A DNA stretch of 64,000 bases from Kaistia granuli DSM 23481 (GTDB taxonomy: Bacteria; Pseudomonadota; Alphaproteobacteria; Rhizobiales; Kaistiaceae). The notes under the pieces are model-generated. The model was given only the letters and a program-made list of their open reading frames with translations. It made no database searches and was not told the origin of the DNA. Below are positions 1-8,877 of the stretch, one piece after another. The position numbers and the translations under genes are program-made. How positions within the stretch are numbered: position 1 is the first letter of the stretch; the number at the start of each line of letters is the position of its first letter. The stretch lies in assembly GCF_000380505.1 (NCBI RefSeq), contig NZ_AQYH01000007.1:124001-188000 (forward strand), given 5' to 3'.

Positions 1-793
1 TACGATGACCCGCAGCAGCTTTTCGAGCAGCATCTTCGATCGCAAGAATGGTTTTGCCGGTTCCTGCGCCACCGCCCGCTGCCATGCGCGGTGCGTCCTG
101 AACGGCTGTGAGGATATGATATTGCTGCGGCGTGAGCTCTGCGATTGCTTGGTCATCATCGTCCAAGTAGTGCCCCATCGGAACACTGAGCTCGAAAGGC
201 CTCGCGAGAACATCTCTGAACGCCTGAACACCGGCTTCTCCCATGGGCTGCTCGTCACCCGTCGACAGTCGGTGCCTAACCCAGTCAGAAATAGTCTTTA
301 GCTCCGGCCGGCAGCAGAACATCTCGCGCGGCATATCCGGTCCAAGGGCTTCCGCAGGCGGAAGGGAGTCCGTGAACACGACACCATGTCGCGCGCGGAT
401 GAAGCGGTTTGGCCACGAGGGTGAATTTTTCACGGCCTTAAGCAGTTCGTGCTGTGCAGAGACCGCCTGTCTTACCGGGTTCTTGATATTGTGCTTGATG
501 CCGTAGCGGTCCGTACTGGTCCACTGGTCGGCTGCTGGGTCGAATGCGATCGCGCCCCCCTTGACCTCGATTGTGAGATACCCGCGGACGGCATGCACTA
601 CGACAAAGTCAGCCTCGCCATCTTTTTCAACACCGGCAGGGGTAAGCCCCAGCCACGGACGGCTATAAAACACAGTCCATTCGGGCCCGAGCTGCTCTGC
701 GAGCAGGTCGTAGACCTTTACTTCCGCTTCACGCAGCGGATTATCCCGCACCTGCCGTGGAAGAATGGCAGGCCACATCTGTGCACCGCTCAT
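1..793 (-). CDS. NERD nuclease-domain / DNA helicase protein, N-terminal part (gene runs off left edge)
   Basis: I translated this from the reverse strand; about 264 residues are inside the window. Residues 20-150 look like a NERD (nuclease-related, PD-(D/E)xK-like) domain with GEADFVVV near residue 59 and IEVKGG near 75, giving the D...ExK pattern. A Q-motif-like LTPQQYHIL (about 220) and a Walker A GGGAGTGKT (about 240-248) then begin a superfamily 1 helicase. The start ATG overlaps the drmB stop (ATGA), so it is the last visible gene of the UvrD-drmA-drmB operon and is probably translationally coupled. NERD-helicase proteins are known from plasmids and defence loci; the role here, DNA cleavage or processing with the DrmA/DrmB machinery, is inferred. 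The C-terminal helicase motifs cannot be seen. Confidence 0.85.
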   Translation of the reverse strand, partial: MSGAQMWPAILPRQVRDNPLREAEVKVYDLLAEQLGPEWTVFYSRPWLGLTPAGVEKDGEADFVVVHAVRGYLTIEVKGGAIAFDPAADQWTSTDRYGIKHNIKNPVRQAVSAQHELLKAVKNSPSWPNRFIRARHGVVFTDSLPPAEALGPDMPREMFCCRPELKTISDWVRHRLSTGDEQPMGEAGVQAFRDVLARPFELSVPMGHYLDDDDQAIAELTPQQYHILTAVQDAPRMAAGGGAGTGKTILAIEDAARKAAAGHR

Positions 794-2622
794 GATGCTC
801 CTTCCGTAAGAGAGTGGAAGAAGCCTGTCTCGTGATCATCCGGTGTGCCCACCAGCATCGCGCGGTCAAGGAAGCGATTGAATTCTTCGCAGGACGTCTC
901 GGGTGAGAGAACACATGAGTGGCAGGCTGCGAGGGAGAGCCCGTCATCGGGCGCCATCATGTCTTCGATGCAGAGCGGATCGGATGAGCACCATGCCTGC
1001 GCATGGATGGCGGCCTGAACTGTCCGGCTGATGAGTTTCGGGTCACCCTGGCGCTGCAGACCACCAAGCGTTCCGTCGTCATCCGTCGTTGCCGTGTAGA
1101 TCAGCACGCCCGCCATCGGGACTGATGGATCGCTCTCGACATAAACTCTTTCCCTCAGCGCCGTGGAAGAGTAGCCGCAGTCGAGGGTGAGCTGCCGCAT
1201 GAGCGCATGCGCGAAGGTGTGCACCAGCAGAAAACGCGGCGTGATCTCACGCGGTGGTGCCGACTTGGCGCCGTGACGCTCTTTCCACTCTGCCTCCCAC
1301 CGGTCATTGATCCTTGCTGCACGGCCTGATGGTCCGCTCAGCTTTTCCCATTTAGCGAGCGCAGCCTGATCAAACTCTAGGAAGACGCCCTCACCACGAA
1401 CCTCGATGGCGGGCAGCCACTCGAGAGGCGTGGCAGACAGCTGCGCCACGTTCGTCTGGCCATCGCCAGGCGGTTGAATGCGTGTAAATCCGGTCATGGC
1501 GCGCACTTCGCGCAGGCGCGTGACCTTTACGAGACGTGAGAACCACGGCTTCAGCGCATCCGGTATCTTCTGTGGACGTATTTCAAATTCGCGGTCGAGG
1601 CCCTGCACGTAGGTGCCGCCGGTGAACTGGCGATACTCCTCGATACGCAGATTGTCGGTGTTGATCACTGTCTCGGCGGAGACGCGTTTCTGCACTTCAT
1701 CGGCCACCTGTTTCGGTGTCATGTCGAGCTCTTTCATGACGCCTGCAAGAGGGCCGCCCGCCATGACGTCGATGAACTGAACACGCTGCGTGGGATCCGG
1801 CACGTTAATGATGGCATCCCAGTACATGCCGAGCGCTTCCTGCAGGCGGTCCGACCATGGCGGAATGCTGAGTGCGGACTCAACGACCGGGAAATACAGG
1901 TTGGAGGCACCGCGCTGCAATGCGCGCGGCTTACAGGTACAGGTTTCGTCTGCATCCGTGAGCCATGGCCGGTGACCGCGGCAGTTTGAAAAGCGGTCCC
2001 ATGTCTCTTTTGAGAAAATCCGGTCCATCGAGCGGCTGGCGCTGCATTTCGGGCAGCTGAGAAAGAGGCCGGCGAGGCCGGCTTCCACGGATTCCAGCTT
2101 CAAAAACTCTTTGTTGGTGCAGCCTTCGCGATGGCCAACCCAGAAGTGCCATGGAAACTCATCGAGATGGCCAGCCTCGCAGGCCATGACGAAACGCACC
2201 GGAATGACATAGACGGGGCGTTTGCCTGGCTGCTTCTGCGTGCACTGCGGACATGAACGCCCGGCTTTGCCGGGTTCGTCATGCCACATGTCCTGTCTTC
2301 CCACACGGTTGCACTGAGGACACTGCAGCCACGCGGGGAAGCGCACGGCAACAAGAGCCTTGTTCGCATCTGCGTCTTTTGCTGGATCGCGGACAGGTGG
2401 AATGCGGAAGCCCTTTTTCTTGAGCTTCTTCTGCAGACGCTCTTCCCGGATGCTCTGATCGTTGAGCATGCCTGCGGGCCGGAAATTTGAGTCCCATTCT
2501 TCAAGTCCTGCGGCGACAGCAGAGATGGTGGCTTCGCCTGCGCGAAAGTCGACGACGGCGCCAGGCCCGAAAGTTGCGGCAGCAGCGCTACGGCGGATTT
2601 CTCCGAGTTCATTTTTCGCCAT
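790..2622 (-). CDS. drmB: DrmB-like DISARM protein (DUF1998)
   Basis: A 610-residue protein. The N-terminus carries the family signature ATFGPGAVVDF (about residues 16-26). A cysteine cluster CPQC (101-104) and CPQC (124-127) suggests a zinc ribbon. The C-terminal DUF1998 region has TFAHALMRQL and a CHSCVLSPETSC cysteine motif. DrmB is one of the two conserved DISARM components and, from published work on the family, forms a complex with DrmA that recognises incoming phage DNA. I chose the start at MAKNELGEI (2622) because it overlaps the drmA stop by 14 bp; the open frame extends upstream to 2754, but that part overlaps drmA. Its stop overlaps the next gene through ATGA. Confidence 0.87.
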   Translation of the reverse strand: MAKNELGEIRRSAAAATFGPGAVVDFRAGEATISAVAAGLEEWDSNFRPAGMLNDQSIREERLQKKLKKKGFRIPPVRDPAKDADANKALVAVRFPAWLQCPQCNRVGRQDMWHDEPGKAGRSCPQCTQKQPGKRPVYVIPVRFVMACEAGHLDEFPWHFWVGHREGCTNKEFLKLESVEAGLAGLFLSCPKCSASRSMDRIFSKETWDRFSNCRGHRPWLTDADETCTCKPRALQRGASNLYFPVVESALSIPPWSDRLQEALGMYWDAIINVPDPTQRVQFIDVMAGGPLAGVMKELDMTPKQVADEVQKRVSAETVINTDNLRIEEYRQFTGGTYVQGLDREFEIRPQKIPDALKPWFSRLVKVTRLREVRAMTGFTRIQPPGDGQTNVAQLSATPLEWLPAIEVRGEGVFLEFDQAALAKWEKLSGPSGRAARINDRWEAEWKERHGAKSAPPREITPRFLLVHTFAHALMRQLTLDCGYSSTALRERVYVESDPSVPMAGVLIYTATTDDDGTLGGLQRQGDPKLISRTVQAAIHAQAWCSSDPLCIEDMMAPDDGLSLAACHSCVLSPETSCEEFNRFLDRAMLVGTPDDHETGFFHSLTEGAS

Positions 2623-5600
2623 CGGGTCTTCTCCAGAGTCGTTCGGCAAGCCGGTAGTTGGTGGCAGGTTCAACGCCGCGCATTGAGTTTGGCGTGGGCC
2701 AAGCGGAGCCGACAGCGCGGCCTGCAGCCCGCTTGGTAGCTGCTTCTTCAGCACCCTGCAGCAGGGATGCCTTTGAGAAGCGGTTCCAGTATTCTTGAGG
2801 GGCGCGCCTTATCCAGCGTGCGAGCCGCTCTTTCAGTTCGTCTTCGACATCGGTCTCGAACTCGTCCACCCGGCGGGCGCGGGCGGCAATTTTGTCGATC
2901 AGGTCGCGTGCGCGGTCGAGCGATGCATCATCGAATATTGGGGCAGGAAGCATACCCGGCGCGAGGTGGCGTATGACAGCGACCAGGACAGCGTGAAGGG
3001 CGCGGTCGCGTGCACGTGATGCGAAGGGAGTGACGCTGGTTGCCTCAACTTCACGGTAAAGCGTCGAATGCCACGTTCTGAAAGTCTCGAAGTGGGAGCG
3101 GTCACGCGGCTTTCCGTTGTTAAGGATAGGCACGACCAGACCCGGCACGTTGCCACGGCCGACGCGGCTGGTTGACTGAATGTATTCGGCCATCGTCTTG
3201 GGCTGACCATTCACGACCATGAGCCCGAGCCGGGAGATGTCGACGCCGACGCTGACCATGTTCGTGGCCAGCACCACGTCGATCGCTGCTGGATCGCCGG
3301 CTTTCCGTTCGAGATCGCTCAGCATGTTTCTGAGCTCTCGCTGCGAGCGGCGGGACGTGAGCTCTGTGACCTCGCCCAGTGGGCGACGGTCTTCGCCACG
3401 CGCAGCCGAGATCAGGCGGATGGTGTCGTGAACGTCATCCTGCATAAGGACGAGAGCGCCGCCGAGCTCACGGAGTGAGTTGAAGTACGTAACGAGCGTC
3501 CAGTAGTAATCGCGCTGTGCCTCAGGCAGGCCAGCGAACGCAGTCTGCAGGAGCGAAGCGGATACCGCCTGAAGCGTGAACTTCGCAGATCGTCCAGCTG
3601 TCGTTACACCCGCATAGCGTCGGCCTTGCAGCTTCCTGTCGACGACCGTGAACCCTGAGTCATCAGCGGAGAGGCCCGGCGGCGGAAACTGGCAGGTATT
3701 GCGGTCGAAAAGGGCGAGGACCTGTTCGGGTGCCCGGCGGATCGTCGCGGTCGAGCCGATGATCTTCGGACGGGTGCCGTTGGCAGACAGAATGGTGTCG
3801 AGCGCAGCCTCGTAGAGGCCCGACAGTGTACCAAGCGGCCCTGAGATCAGGTGCAGCTCGTCCTGCACAATGAGCTGGGGCTGCATCTTCGCACCCACGC
3901 CCATGATAAGGGCTGTCTCAGGTTTGCGGACAATCTGCGCGAACTTGTCGACCGTGCCGATTAGAAGTGTCGGACGCTCTGTGTAGACATCATCATCAAC
4001 CGTCCACACCGGGAGTGGCAGGTCACCTGCCAAAAGGCAGCCTTCGGTCTCGCAGTAGATTTCCACACGGTCGGCCGGGCGTTTCTGGCGCCATGTTTTC
4101 AGCTTCTGCTGACAGCACGGGCAGCTCGCCAACTGCATGGGCGATGCCTTGGAGCTGTCGGCGCGGCTGTCGAATGCTGCCTGCCTTGTGTTTGGCGTTG
4201 CGTCCTTACCGACCCAGAGTCCGATCGAGAAGGGCGTCTCGCCCAGTTTGCTTCCGTCGGCACCTGAAATGACGCCACGTCGTACAGCCTCGCAGGCTGC
4301 AATCATCGCCGAGGCACGCGCGAACTGTTGCGTCGTGAGAAGGCGCAGCGTGTAACGCATGATGGTCGCGACACCGGCGCCATCGTCGGGCTTTGCCGAC
4401 GACAGACGGCGGTAGAATGCGACGAAGGCGATGAGGCCCAGATAGGCTTCTGTCTTGCCACCACCCGTCGGGAACCACAGCAGGTCCATGATCCCACGAT
4501 GATCGTGATCGCCCTTGGCGGTGCTCTCGAGGGTGAGGAGGAGGAAGCCGAGCTGGAAGGGGCGCCAGTTAAGGGCGCCATTGCCTGCCCATTCACGCTG
4601 GAGCGTCATCACTCGGTTGGCGAGGCGAAAAGAATCCGCTGCTGCCGGTGACGATTCAAGAAATTCGACGCCGCCAGCCATGCGCGCAAGAACGTCCTTC
4701 GCATCCTTGATGTGTCTGCCTGGCGCACCATCGTAAAGCGCGTCCAGAGGACCGGCGCTTTTTTCCTGTAGCTCGATCCAGGATGCGTAGGCTTTGCAGA
4801 GCCGTCCCAGCCCATTCGCGAGGTCAGGCGTAGAAGCAGCTGCCAGCCACGCTGCTGACAGAGGACCTCCATCGGCAGATTTCAGCTCCGCGAAGAGGGA
4901 ATGGCCATCCGGGCTAACGGCCGGGACAATCGTTTCTGGAATCCACGCAGCGCGTACGGACGTCGCGGCCTCCGCATCGTCAGGGTCAATCGTCCAGTCA
5001 GCTGAACATGTGTGACCAGCGGCAAACTCGCGGGCATCACGATAGAGCAGCGCCGACGACCAGTCTTCCTTGTCTACAGGCGAGCGTCGGCTGGGTCTGG
5101 AGATCAGGCGCGTGCCATCCGCCGGCAGTACTTCCAGCTCCACCTGAAACAGGGTGCAGACTTCGATTGCTTCGCGGCTGCGCTCGGCCGGAATCGTATC
5201 GTTCACCAGAGTGACGGTTGCGAGCGTGCCCCGTGCGAAGGGAACGCAACGCGTGTTGATGCGCAGGCCGTTCAGCGTGCCTTCGCCGAAGTGCGTGTCA
5301 TACGAGCCGTTTTTCAGCTTAAGTACAAAAGGCTCGGGCGAGTGCTGTCCGCGAACCCAGCTCTTCTTCTTCTCCTCATGAACAGGCTCATAGGTCGCGA
5401 ATCTGACGATGACGCTGATGCCGGCGCTACCTTCTGAGGACGCCGCAAAGGACAGACCAGCGGTCGAAGGCCTGCGCATGGTTGCAGTCTGGGCCTGCGC
5501 TTGGTCGGCTGCTTCTTCCCCGTTTTCCTCACCACCCTGAGCAACTGACAGATGCTCGTCTTCCTCTGGTGCAATGGCAGTGTTACGCGGCCACAGTATA

Positions 5601-5722
5601 CCGGTCAGGTAGATGTCCGAGGGTCGTGCGACGACAGTTTCGTTCGGCGCACGCGGGCCGATGAGGTCGGTCGCGAGACGGGAGAGAACAAGTTCACGTG
5701 GTGGCAGCGATGTTTCGGTCAT
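2609..5722 (-). CDS. drmA: DrmA-like DISARM helicase
   Basis: A 1,037-residue superfamily 2 helicase. Visible motifs are Walker A FPTGGGKTEAYL (about 416), the DrmA-style motif II VQDELHLISG (about 615), motif III GSTATIRR (about 654) and motif VI STSRVGRG (about 848). A CPCC...C cysteine cluster lies between motifs I and II. DrmA with DrmB is the defining core of DISARM, which restricts incoming unmodified phage DNA. The gene lies 8 bp downstream of the UvrD-like helicase and overlaps drmB, so all three share a transcript. No DrmC (phospholipase D family), DrmD or DrmE gene is visible in the window. Confidence 0.9.
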   Translation of the reverse strand: MTETSLPPRELVLSRLATDLIGPRAPNETVVARPSDIYLTGILWPRNTAIAPEEDEHLSVAQGGEENGEEAADQAQAQTATMRRPSTAGLSFAASSEGSAGISVIVRFATYEPVHEEKKKSWVRGQHSPEPFVLKLKNGSYDTHFGEGTLNGLRINTRCVPFARGTLATVTLVNDTIPAERSREAIEVCTLFQVELEVLPADGTRLISRPSRRSPVDKEDWSSALLYRDAREFAAGHTCSADWTIDPDDAEAATSVRAAWIPETIVPAVSPDGHSLFAELKSADGGPLSAAWLAAASTPDLANGLGRLCKAYASWIELQEKSAGPLDALYDGAPGRHIKDAKDVLARMAGGVEFLESSPAAADSFRLANRVMTLQREWAGNGALNWRPFQLGFLLLTLESTAKGDHDHRGIMDLLWFPTGGGKTEAYLGLIAFVAFYRRLSSAKPDDGAGVATIMRYTLRLLTTQQFARASAMIAACEAVRRGVISGADGSKLGETPFSIGLWVGKDATPNTRQAAFDSRADSSKASPMQLASCPCCQQKLKTWRQKRPADRVEIYCETEGCLLAGDLPLPVWTVDDDVYTERPTLLIGTVDKFAQIVRKPETALIMGVGAKMQPQLIVQDELHLISGPLGTLSGLYEAALDTILSANGTRPKIIGSTATIRRAPEQVLALFDRNTCQFPPPGLSADDSGFTVVDRKLQGRRYAGVTTAGRSAKFTLQAVSASLLQTAFAGLPEAQRDYYWTLVTYFNSLRELGGALVLMQDDVHDTIRLISAARGEDRRPLGEVTELTSRRSQRELRNMLSDLERKAGDPAAIDVVLATNMVSVGVDISRLGLMVVNGQPKTMAEYIQSTSRVGRGNVPGLVVPILNNGKPRDRSHFETFRTWHSTLYREVEATSVTPFASRARDRALHAVLVAVIRHLAPGMLPAPIFDDASLDRARDLIDKIAARARRVDEFETDVEDELKERLARWIRRAPQEYWNRFSKASLLQGAEEAATKRAAGRAVGSAWPTPNSMRGVEPATNYRLAERLWRRPDGEK

Positions 5723-5730
5723 CTCGTCCT

Positions 5731-7758
5731 CTAAAACTTCGACATACAGAAGCCTGTCAGCATCGGTGCGATGACAAAACCGCTGCTGGACCAGGGCTCA
5801 TGCAGGTACGGAAGTGAGGGGTCGTCAACGCGCAGTCCGATGGTTCTCAGGCCCATGGACCGCACATATTGAAGAAACATCGGCGGCCGCTTCTCGTCGC
5901 AACGGCCGGCGATATCGCGCAGATCGGATTTCAGCCGTTCACTTAAGACGCAGAGGCGCTGCTTAGCAGCGTCAACGAGTTCCATTCGCCAGTGCAGGTC
6001 CTTCTGCGCCGACGCGAAAAGCCCTGTGGCGACTGGCGAGCTCCTTATGCGGTGCTGGGCATTCTGCGCCGACGCGGCGGTTGCAAAGGCCATGTTTCCA
6101 ACCAGACCAGCGGCGTCCAGATCGTACATGCGGCCGACTTCGACCTGAATTCGACCTTTCGGCAGGCGCTTCCATACACGCCCATTATGATCACTGGAAC
6201 GTCTGGGACCCGTGCTGCCAACCGCAAGGCGATTGCGGGCGCGGGTCGCTCCGACAAACATCACACGGATTTCTTCGTTCTCGTCTTCACTGCCGTCGTA
6301 GTCTTCCGGCGGCAGAAACAGATGGACGTCGTCAGCTTCCCGGCCCTTGCTTGCATGGATGGTACCAATGATTGGCCCCCCGTCACCGTAGTCCGGTGAG
6401 GTGAATAGCGAGGGAGGGTTTGAGCGTCCAAGAATGTTGCGCAGTCGCTGGATATCTATGACTTTGTCTGAATCACCCGCCGCTTCGACGAGCAGCGCCC
6501 ACGCACCGTCGGCTGCGTTAGCTGACATCGTTCGAACATTGCTCGACCATCGTTCATCGAATTCATCCCGCGTAAGACGGCGGTCTGTGTGATCCCAGAG
6601 AAGCTCGCCGATCCAGGGCATGATGCGGGAGGGGAGGCCTGACATACGCAGCCGGTGCTGCGTATCCTGACCGTAGCTCGATGTGACCAGAACGTCTGCG
6701 CGCTGGCGCATAAGAACCAGTGCACCCGGCTTTACCTCTGCGAGCTTGAAGTCTTTCGCCGGACCAGCGTCGATGCCCGCGAACTGTCTTATCTGCTCGC
6801 GGACGGCCGCACCGCGTGCAGTGGTGGGCGTAGACTCGTCAAGGACAGCGCGACGAACTTCCGTAAAAATGCGCAGCAGGCCCGGCTCACTGGTGCGATG
6901 CACGTCGATCAGGTCTTCTCCCTTAAATCCCATCCCTTCGAGCTGTTCGAGCAGGGAGATGTCGCCAGATTTCTTCGTCTCATTTTCGGTGAAGCCATAG
7001 ATGGCCTGAGCACGGTCGGCGAAGATCGTGATACCGCATTCCTCCCGAACGCCGTTGATAAGAGCGAGGACGAGTTGGGCCCGGATACCGACGATATCCT
7101 GCGCTTCGTCCACGATCAGATGGCTGACACGCCCCAAGTATTCCTGAACATCTTCATCACCCTTTATCTGGGCGAGTGTGGCTGCGATGTTGTCGTCATG
7201 GCTGCCGGTGAGGGCTGCGTCTTTTGAGAAGCCTGACTGAATCGCCCAAGCGTGGGAGTCCAGAGTGGCAATCCTGACACCAGCCGCCTCCGACGGATCA
7301 TCTAGTGATCCCGCAAGGCGGTTGCGGATTTCATGGACTGCGGTACGGGTAAAGCTGATGATCCAGATGCGGCCGGGTGAGACGCCCTCGCGGATCAGAT
7401 GAGCGACGCGGTTGCAGGCGACGTAGGTCTTACCTGTTCCAGGCCCCGCATCGACGATGACGCGACGATCGACATCAGCGCTGATCACATCGTCTTGCGA
7501 AGCGTAAGTCTCTTCCAGCGGTACCACTATTTCCTCTGGCTGCTCTTTGGCGTCATCATTGATGGGTGCTGTGTCGAGGTCGATCGTTGATCCAGTGACG
7601 AGCCAGAGCTGACGCTTGAATTTGACGACAGGTCCCTCCGCGGTCTGGCGGAGGGGGCGTGTGACGCGAGCGACCTCGCGGCCAGATCTCAGAACCGTGA
7701 CCTCAATGTCCCCTGCAAACGTCGACTGCACTTCCAGTCCCCCATGGCAGCCAAGCAA
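5731..7758 (-). CDS. UvrD/PcrA-like superfamily 1 DNA helicase
   Basis: A 675-residue protein with a complete SF1A helicase motif set: Walker A DAGPGTGKT (about 100), motif Ia ISFTRTAVHEIRNR, motif II VDEAQDI, motif III FADRAQAIYGF, GTIHASKGREADDV (motif V region) and VGATRARNR (motif VI). The first ~95 residues are extra and unassigned. It is the promoter-proximal gene of the DrmA/DrmB operon, and no UvrD helicase belongs to the classical DISARM sets. The start is uncertain: the open frame begins at a TTG (7758) without a clear ribosome binding site. A function in unwinding or degrading invading DNA is inferred from context. Confidence 0.83.
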   Translation of the reverse strand: MLGCHGGLEVQSTFAGDIEVTVLRSGREVARVTRPLRQTAEGPVVKFKRQLWLVTGSTIDLDTAPINDDAKEQPEEIVVPLEETYASQDDVISADVDRRVIVDAGPGTGKTYVACNRVAHLIREGVSPGRIWIISFTRTAVHEIRNRLAGSLDDPSEAAGVRIATLDSHAWAIQSGFSKDAALTGSHDDNIAATLAQIKGDEDVQEYLGRVSHLIVDEAQDIVGIRAQLVLALINGVREECGITIFADRAQAIYGFTENETKKSGDISLLEQLEGMGFKGEDLIDVHRTSEPGLLRIFTEVRRAVLDESTPTTARGAAVREQIRQFAGIDAGPAKDFKLAEVKPGALVLMRQRADVLVTSSYGQDTQHRLRMSGLPSRIMPWIGELLWDHTDRRLTRDEFDERWSSNVRTMSANAADGAWALLVEAAGDSDKVIDIQRLRNILGRSNPPSLFTSPDYGDGGPIIGTIHASKGREADDVHLFLPPEDYDGSEDENEEIRVMFVGATRARNRLAVGSTGPRRSSDHNGRVWKRLPKGRIQVEVGRMYDLDAAGLVGNMAFATAASAQNAQHRIRSSPVATGLFASAQKDLHWRMELVDAAKQRLCVLSERLKSDLRDIAGRCDEKRPPMFLQYVRSMGLRTIGLRVDDPSLPYLHEPWSSSGFVIAPMLTGFCMSKF

Positions 7759-7773
7759 CGCGGCTGCAGAAAT

Positions 7774-7816
7774 CCAATAACAATATTGAAAATGTTGATA
7801 TAATACTTGTTATTGG
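7774..7816. promoter_or_regulatory. Inverted repeat in the divergent promoter region of the defence operon
   Basis: Perfect 10-bp arms CCAATAACAA (7774-7783) and TTGTTATTGG (7807-7816) flank a 23-bp AT-rich centre that holds TATAAT (7799-7804) and the small palindrome CAATATTG. The position, between the leftward helicase operon and the rightward HNH gene, suits an operator for both. The binding protein is unknown. Confidence 0.5.
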
Positions 7817-7861
7817 AGAATTTGGTTGTTGGCAACGAAATGACATTCTAGGGGGGATTGC

Positions 7862-8877
7862 ATGCCAGATATTACCAGCCGGTCATGGACCCTTCTTTCG
7901 GTCGAAGGACCCCGGCAACACGGCGGAAATGCTGGCTATGACGATGCCCCAACTCAACGTACCGCTTTGATAGCGGGGTTGCCAACCATCGAAACGTCCG
8001 TGCCGGGGACTCGGCATTTATTAGGGACGGCGAAGGTTTACGGGGGGTCGCCCTGATCGAACGGGTCGATCAGCGGGAAGGGGAGAAAATTCTCAACAAG
8101 TGCCCGACCTGCGGAATTTCGAAGATCAGGGAGCGCCGCTCGATGTCACCTGCCTATAGGTGCCATGAAGGTCACGAGTTCGACGTGCCAGTAGCTGAGC
8201 GTGTGATGGTGACAGTATTTGAAGCGCACTACGGCACAACCTACATAAGCGTGCCGGCAGGCATCTCGGGTATCGATCTGAGAAGTTCGGCCCTGAGGCC
8301 AAACCCGCAGATGTCGATCGAAGAGATAGATGCGGCGAGGATCGCTGACAGGATCATCCAGGCAGCGCCTGAGGCACGGTTGCTGCTGGAGCAGTTTTTC
8401 CAGCGACGTTTTGTAGAGGAAGGCGAAGCAGGATCAGGCGACGCTCCGGACGCTGGCCATGTTTATGTGCCCCAGATGTCTGAGCGCCGTGAGAAGATCA
8501 CCGCTGCGATCCGTGCGCGGCGTGGTCAGGCGAAGTTTCGTCGTGATCTACGCAGGCGCTATGGCAGTGCGTGTGCAATAACGGGATGCATGGTGATGGC
8601 GATCGTCGAGGCTGCGCATATCTGGCCTTACCTTGGTGAAGAGAACAATCACTTCGAGAATGGTCTGCTGCTGCGTGCTGACCTCCATACGCTCTATGAT
8701 CTGGACCTGATCGGCATCGACGAGCAGATGCAGGCTCACATCGCAGATGAGCTTCGGGGCAGTGAATATGAGGCGCTTCAGGGCCAGTTTCTTCGCATTA
8801 CCGGTAGGCCTTCAGCGGCGGCCGTCCGCGAGCGATGGCAGGCCTTTGTGCGAGGCCGTGTTCTTCAGGCTGCCTGA
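7862..8877 (+). pseudogene. HNH endonuclease, disrupted by a one-base frameshift
   Basis: The 5' part reads from ATG 7862 (after a GGGG Shine-Dalgarno) in one frame to about codon 33 (GYDDAPTQR). The protein then continues one frame over as YRFDSGVANHRNV..., through a zinc-ribbon CPTCG (about 8101) to the stop at 8877. Adding one T after 7960 would join the parts into about 338 residues. The C-terminus has an HNH motif: EAAHIWPY, NHFENGLLL and LHTLYDLDL. The layout, an N-terminal domain, zinc ribbon and C-terminal HNH, fits restriction-like HNH endonucleases. The in-frame ATG at 8143 would make only a 244-residue C-terminal product. This is either a real inactivation or a sequencing indel. 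The 3' end overlaps the convergent EcoRII-like gene by 13 bp. Confidence 0.75.

Noticed and set aside
449-835. 128-codon rightward frame at the left edge
   Set aside because: Opposite the NERD-helicase gene, which has recognisable nuclease and P-loop motifs.
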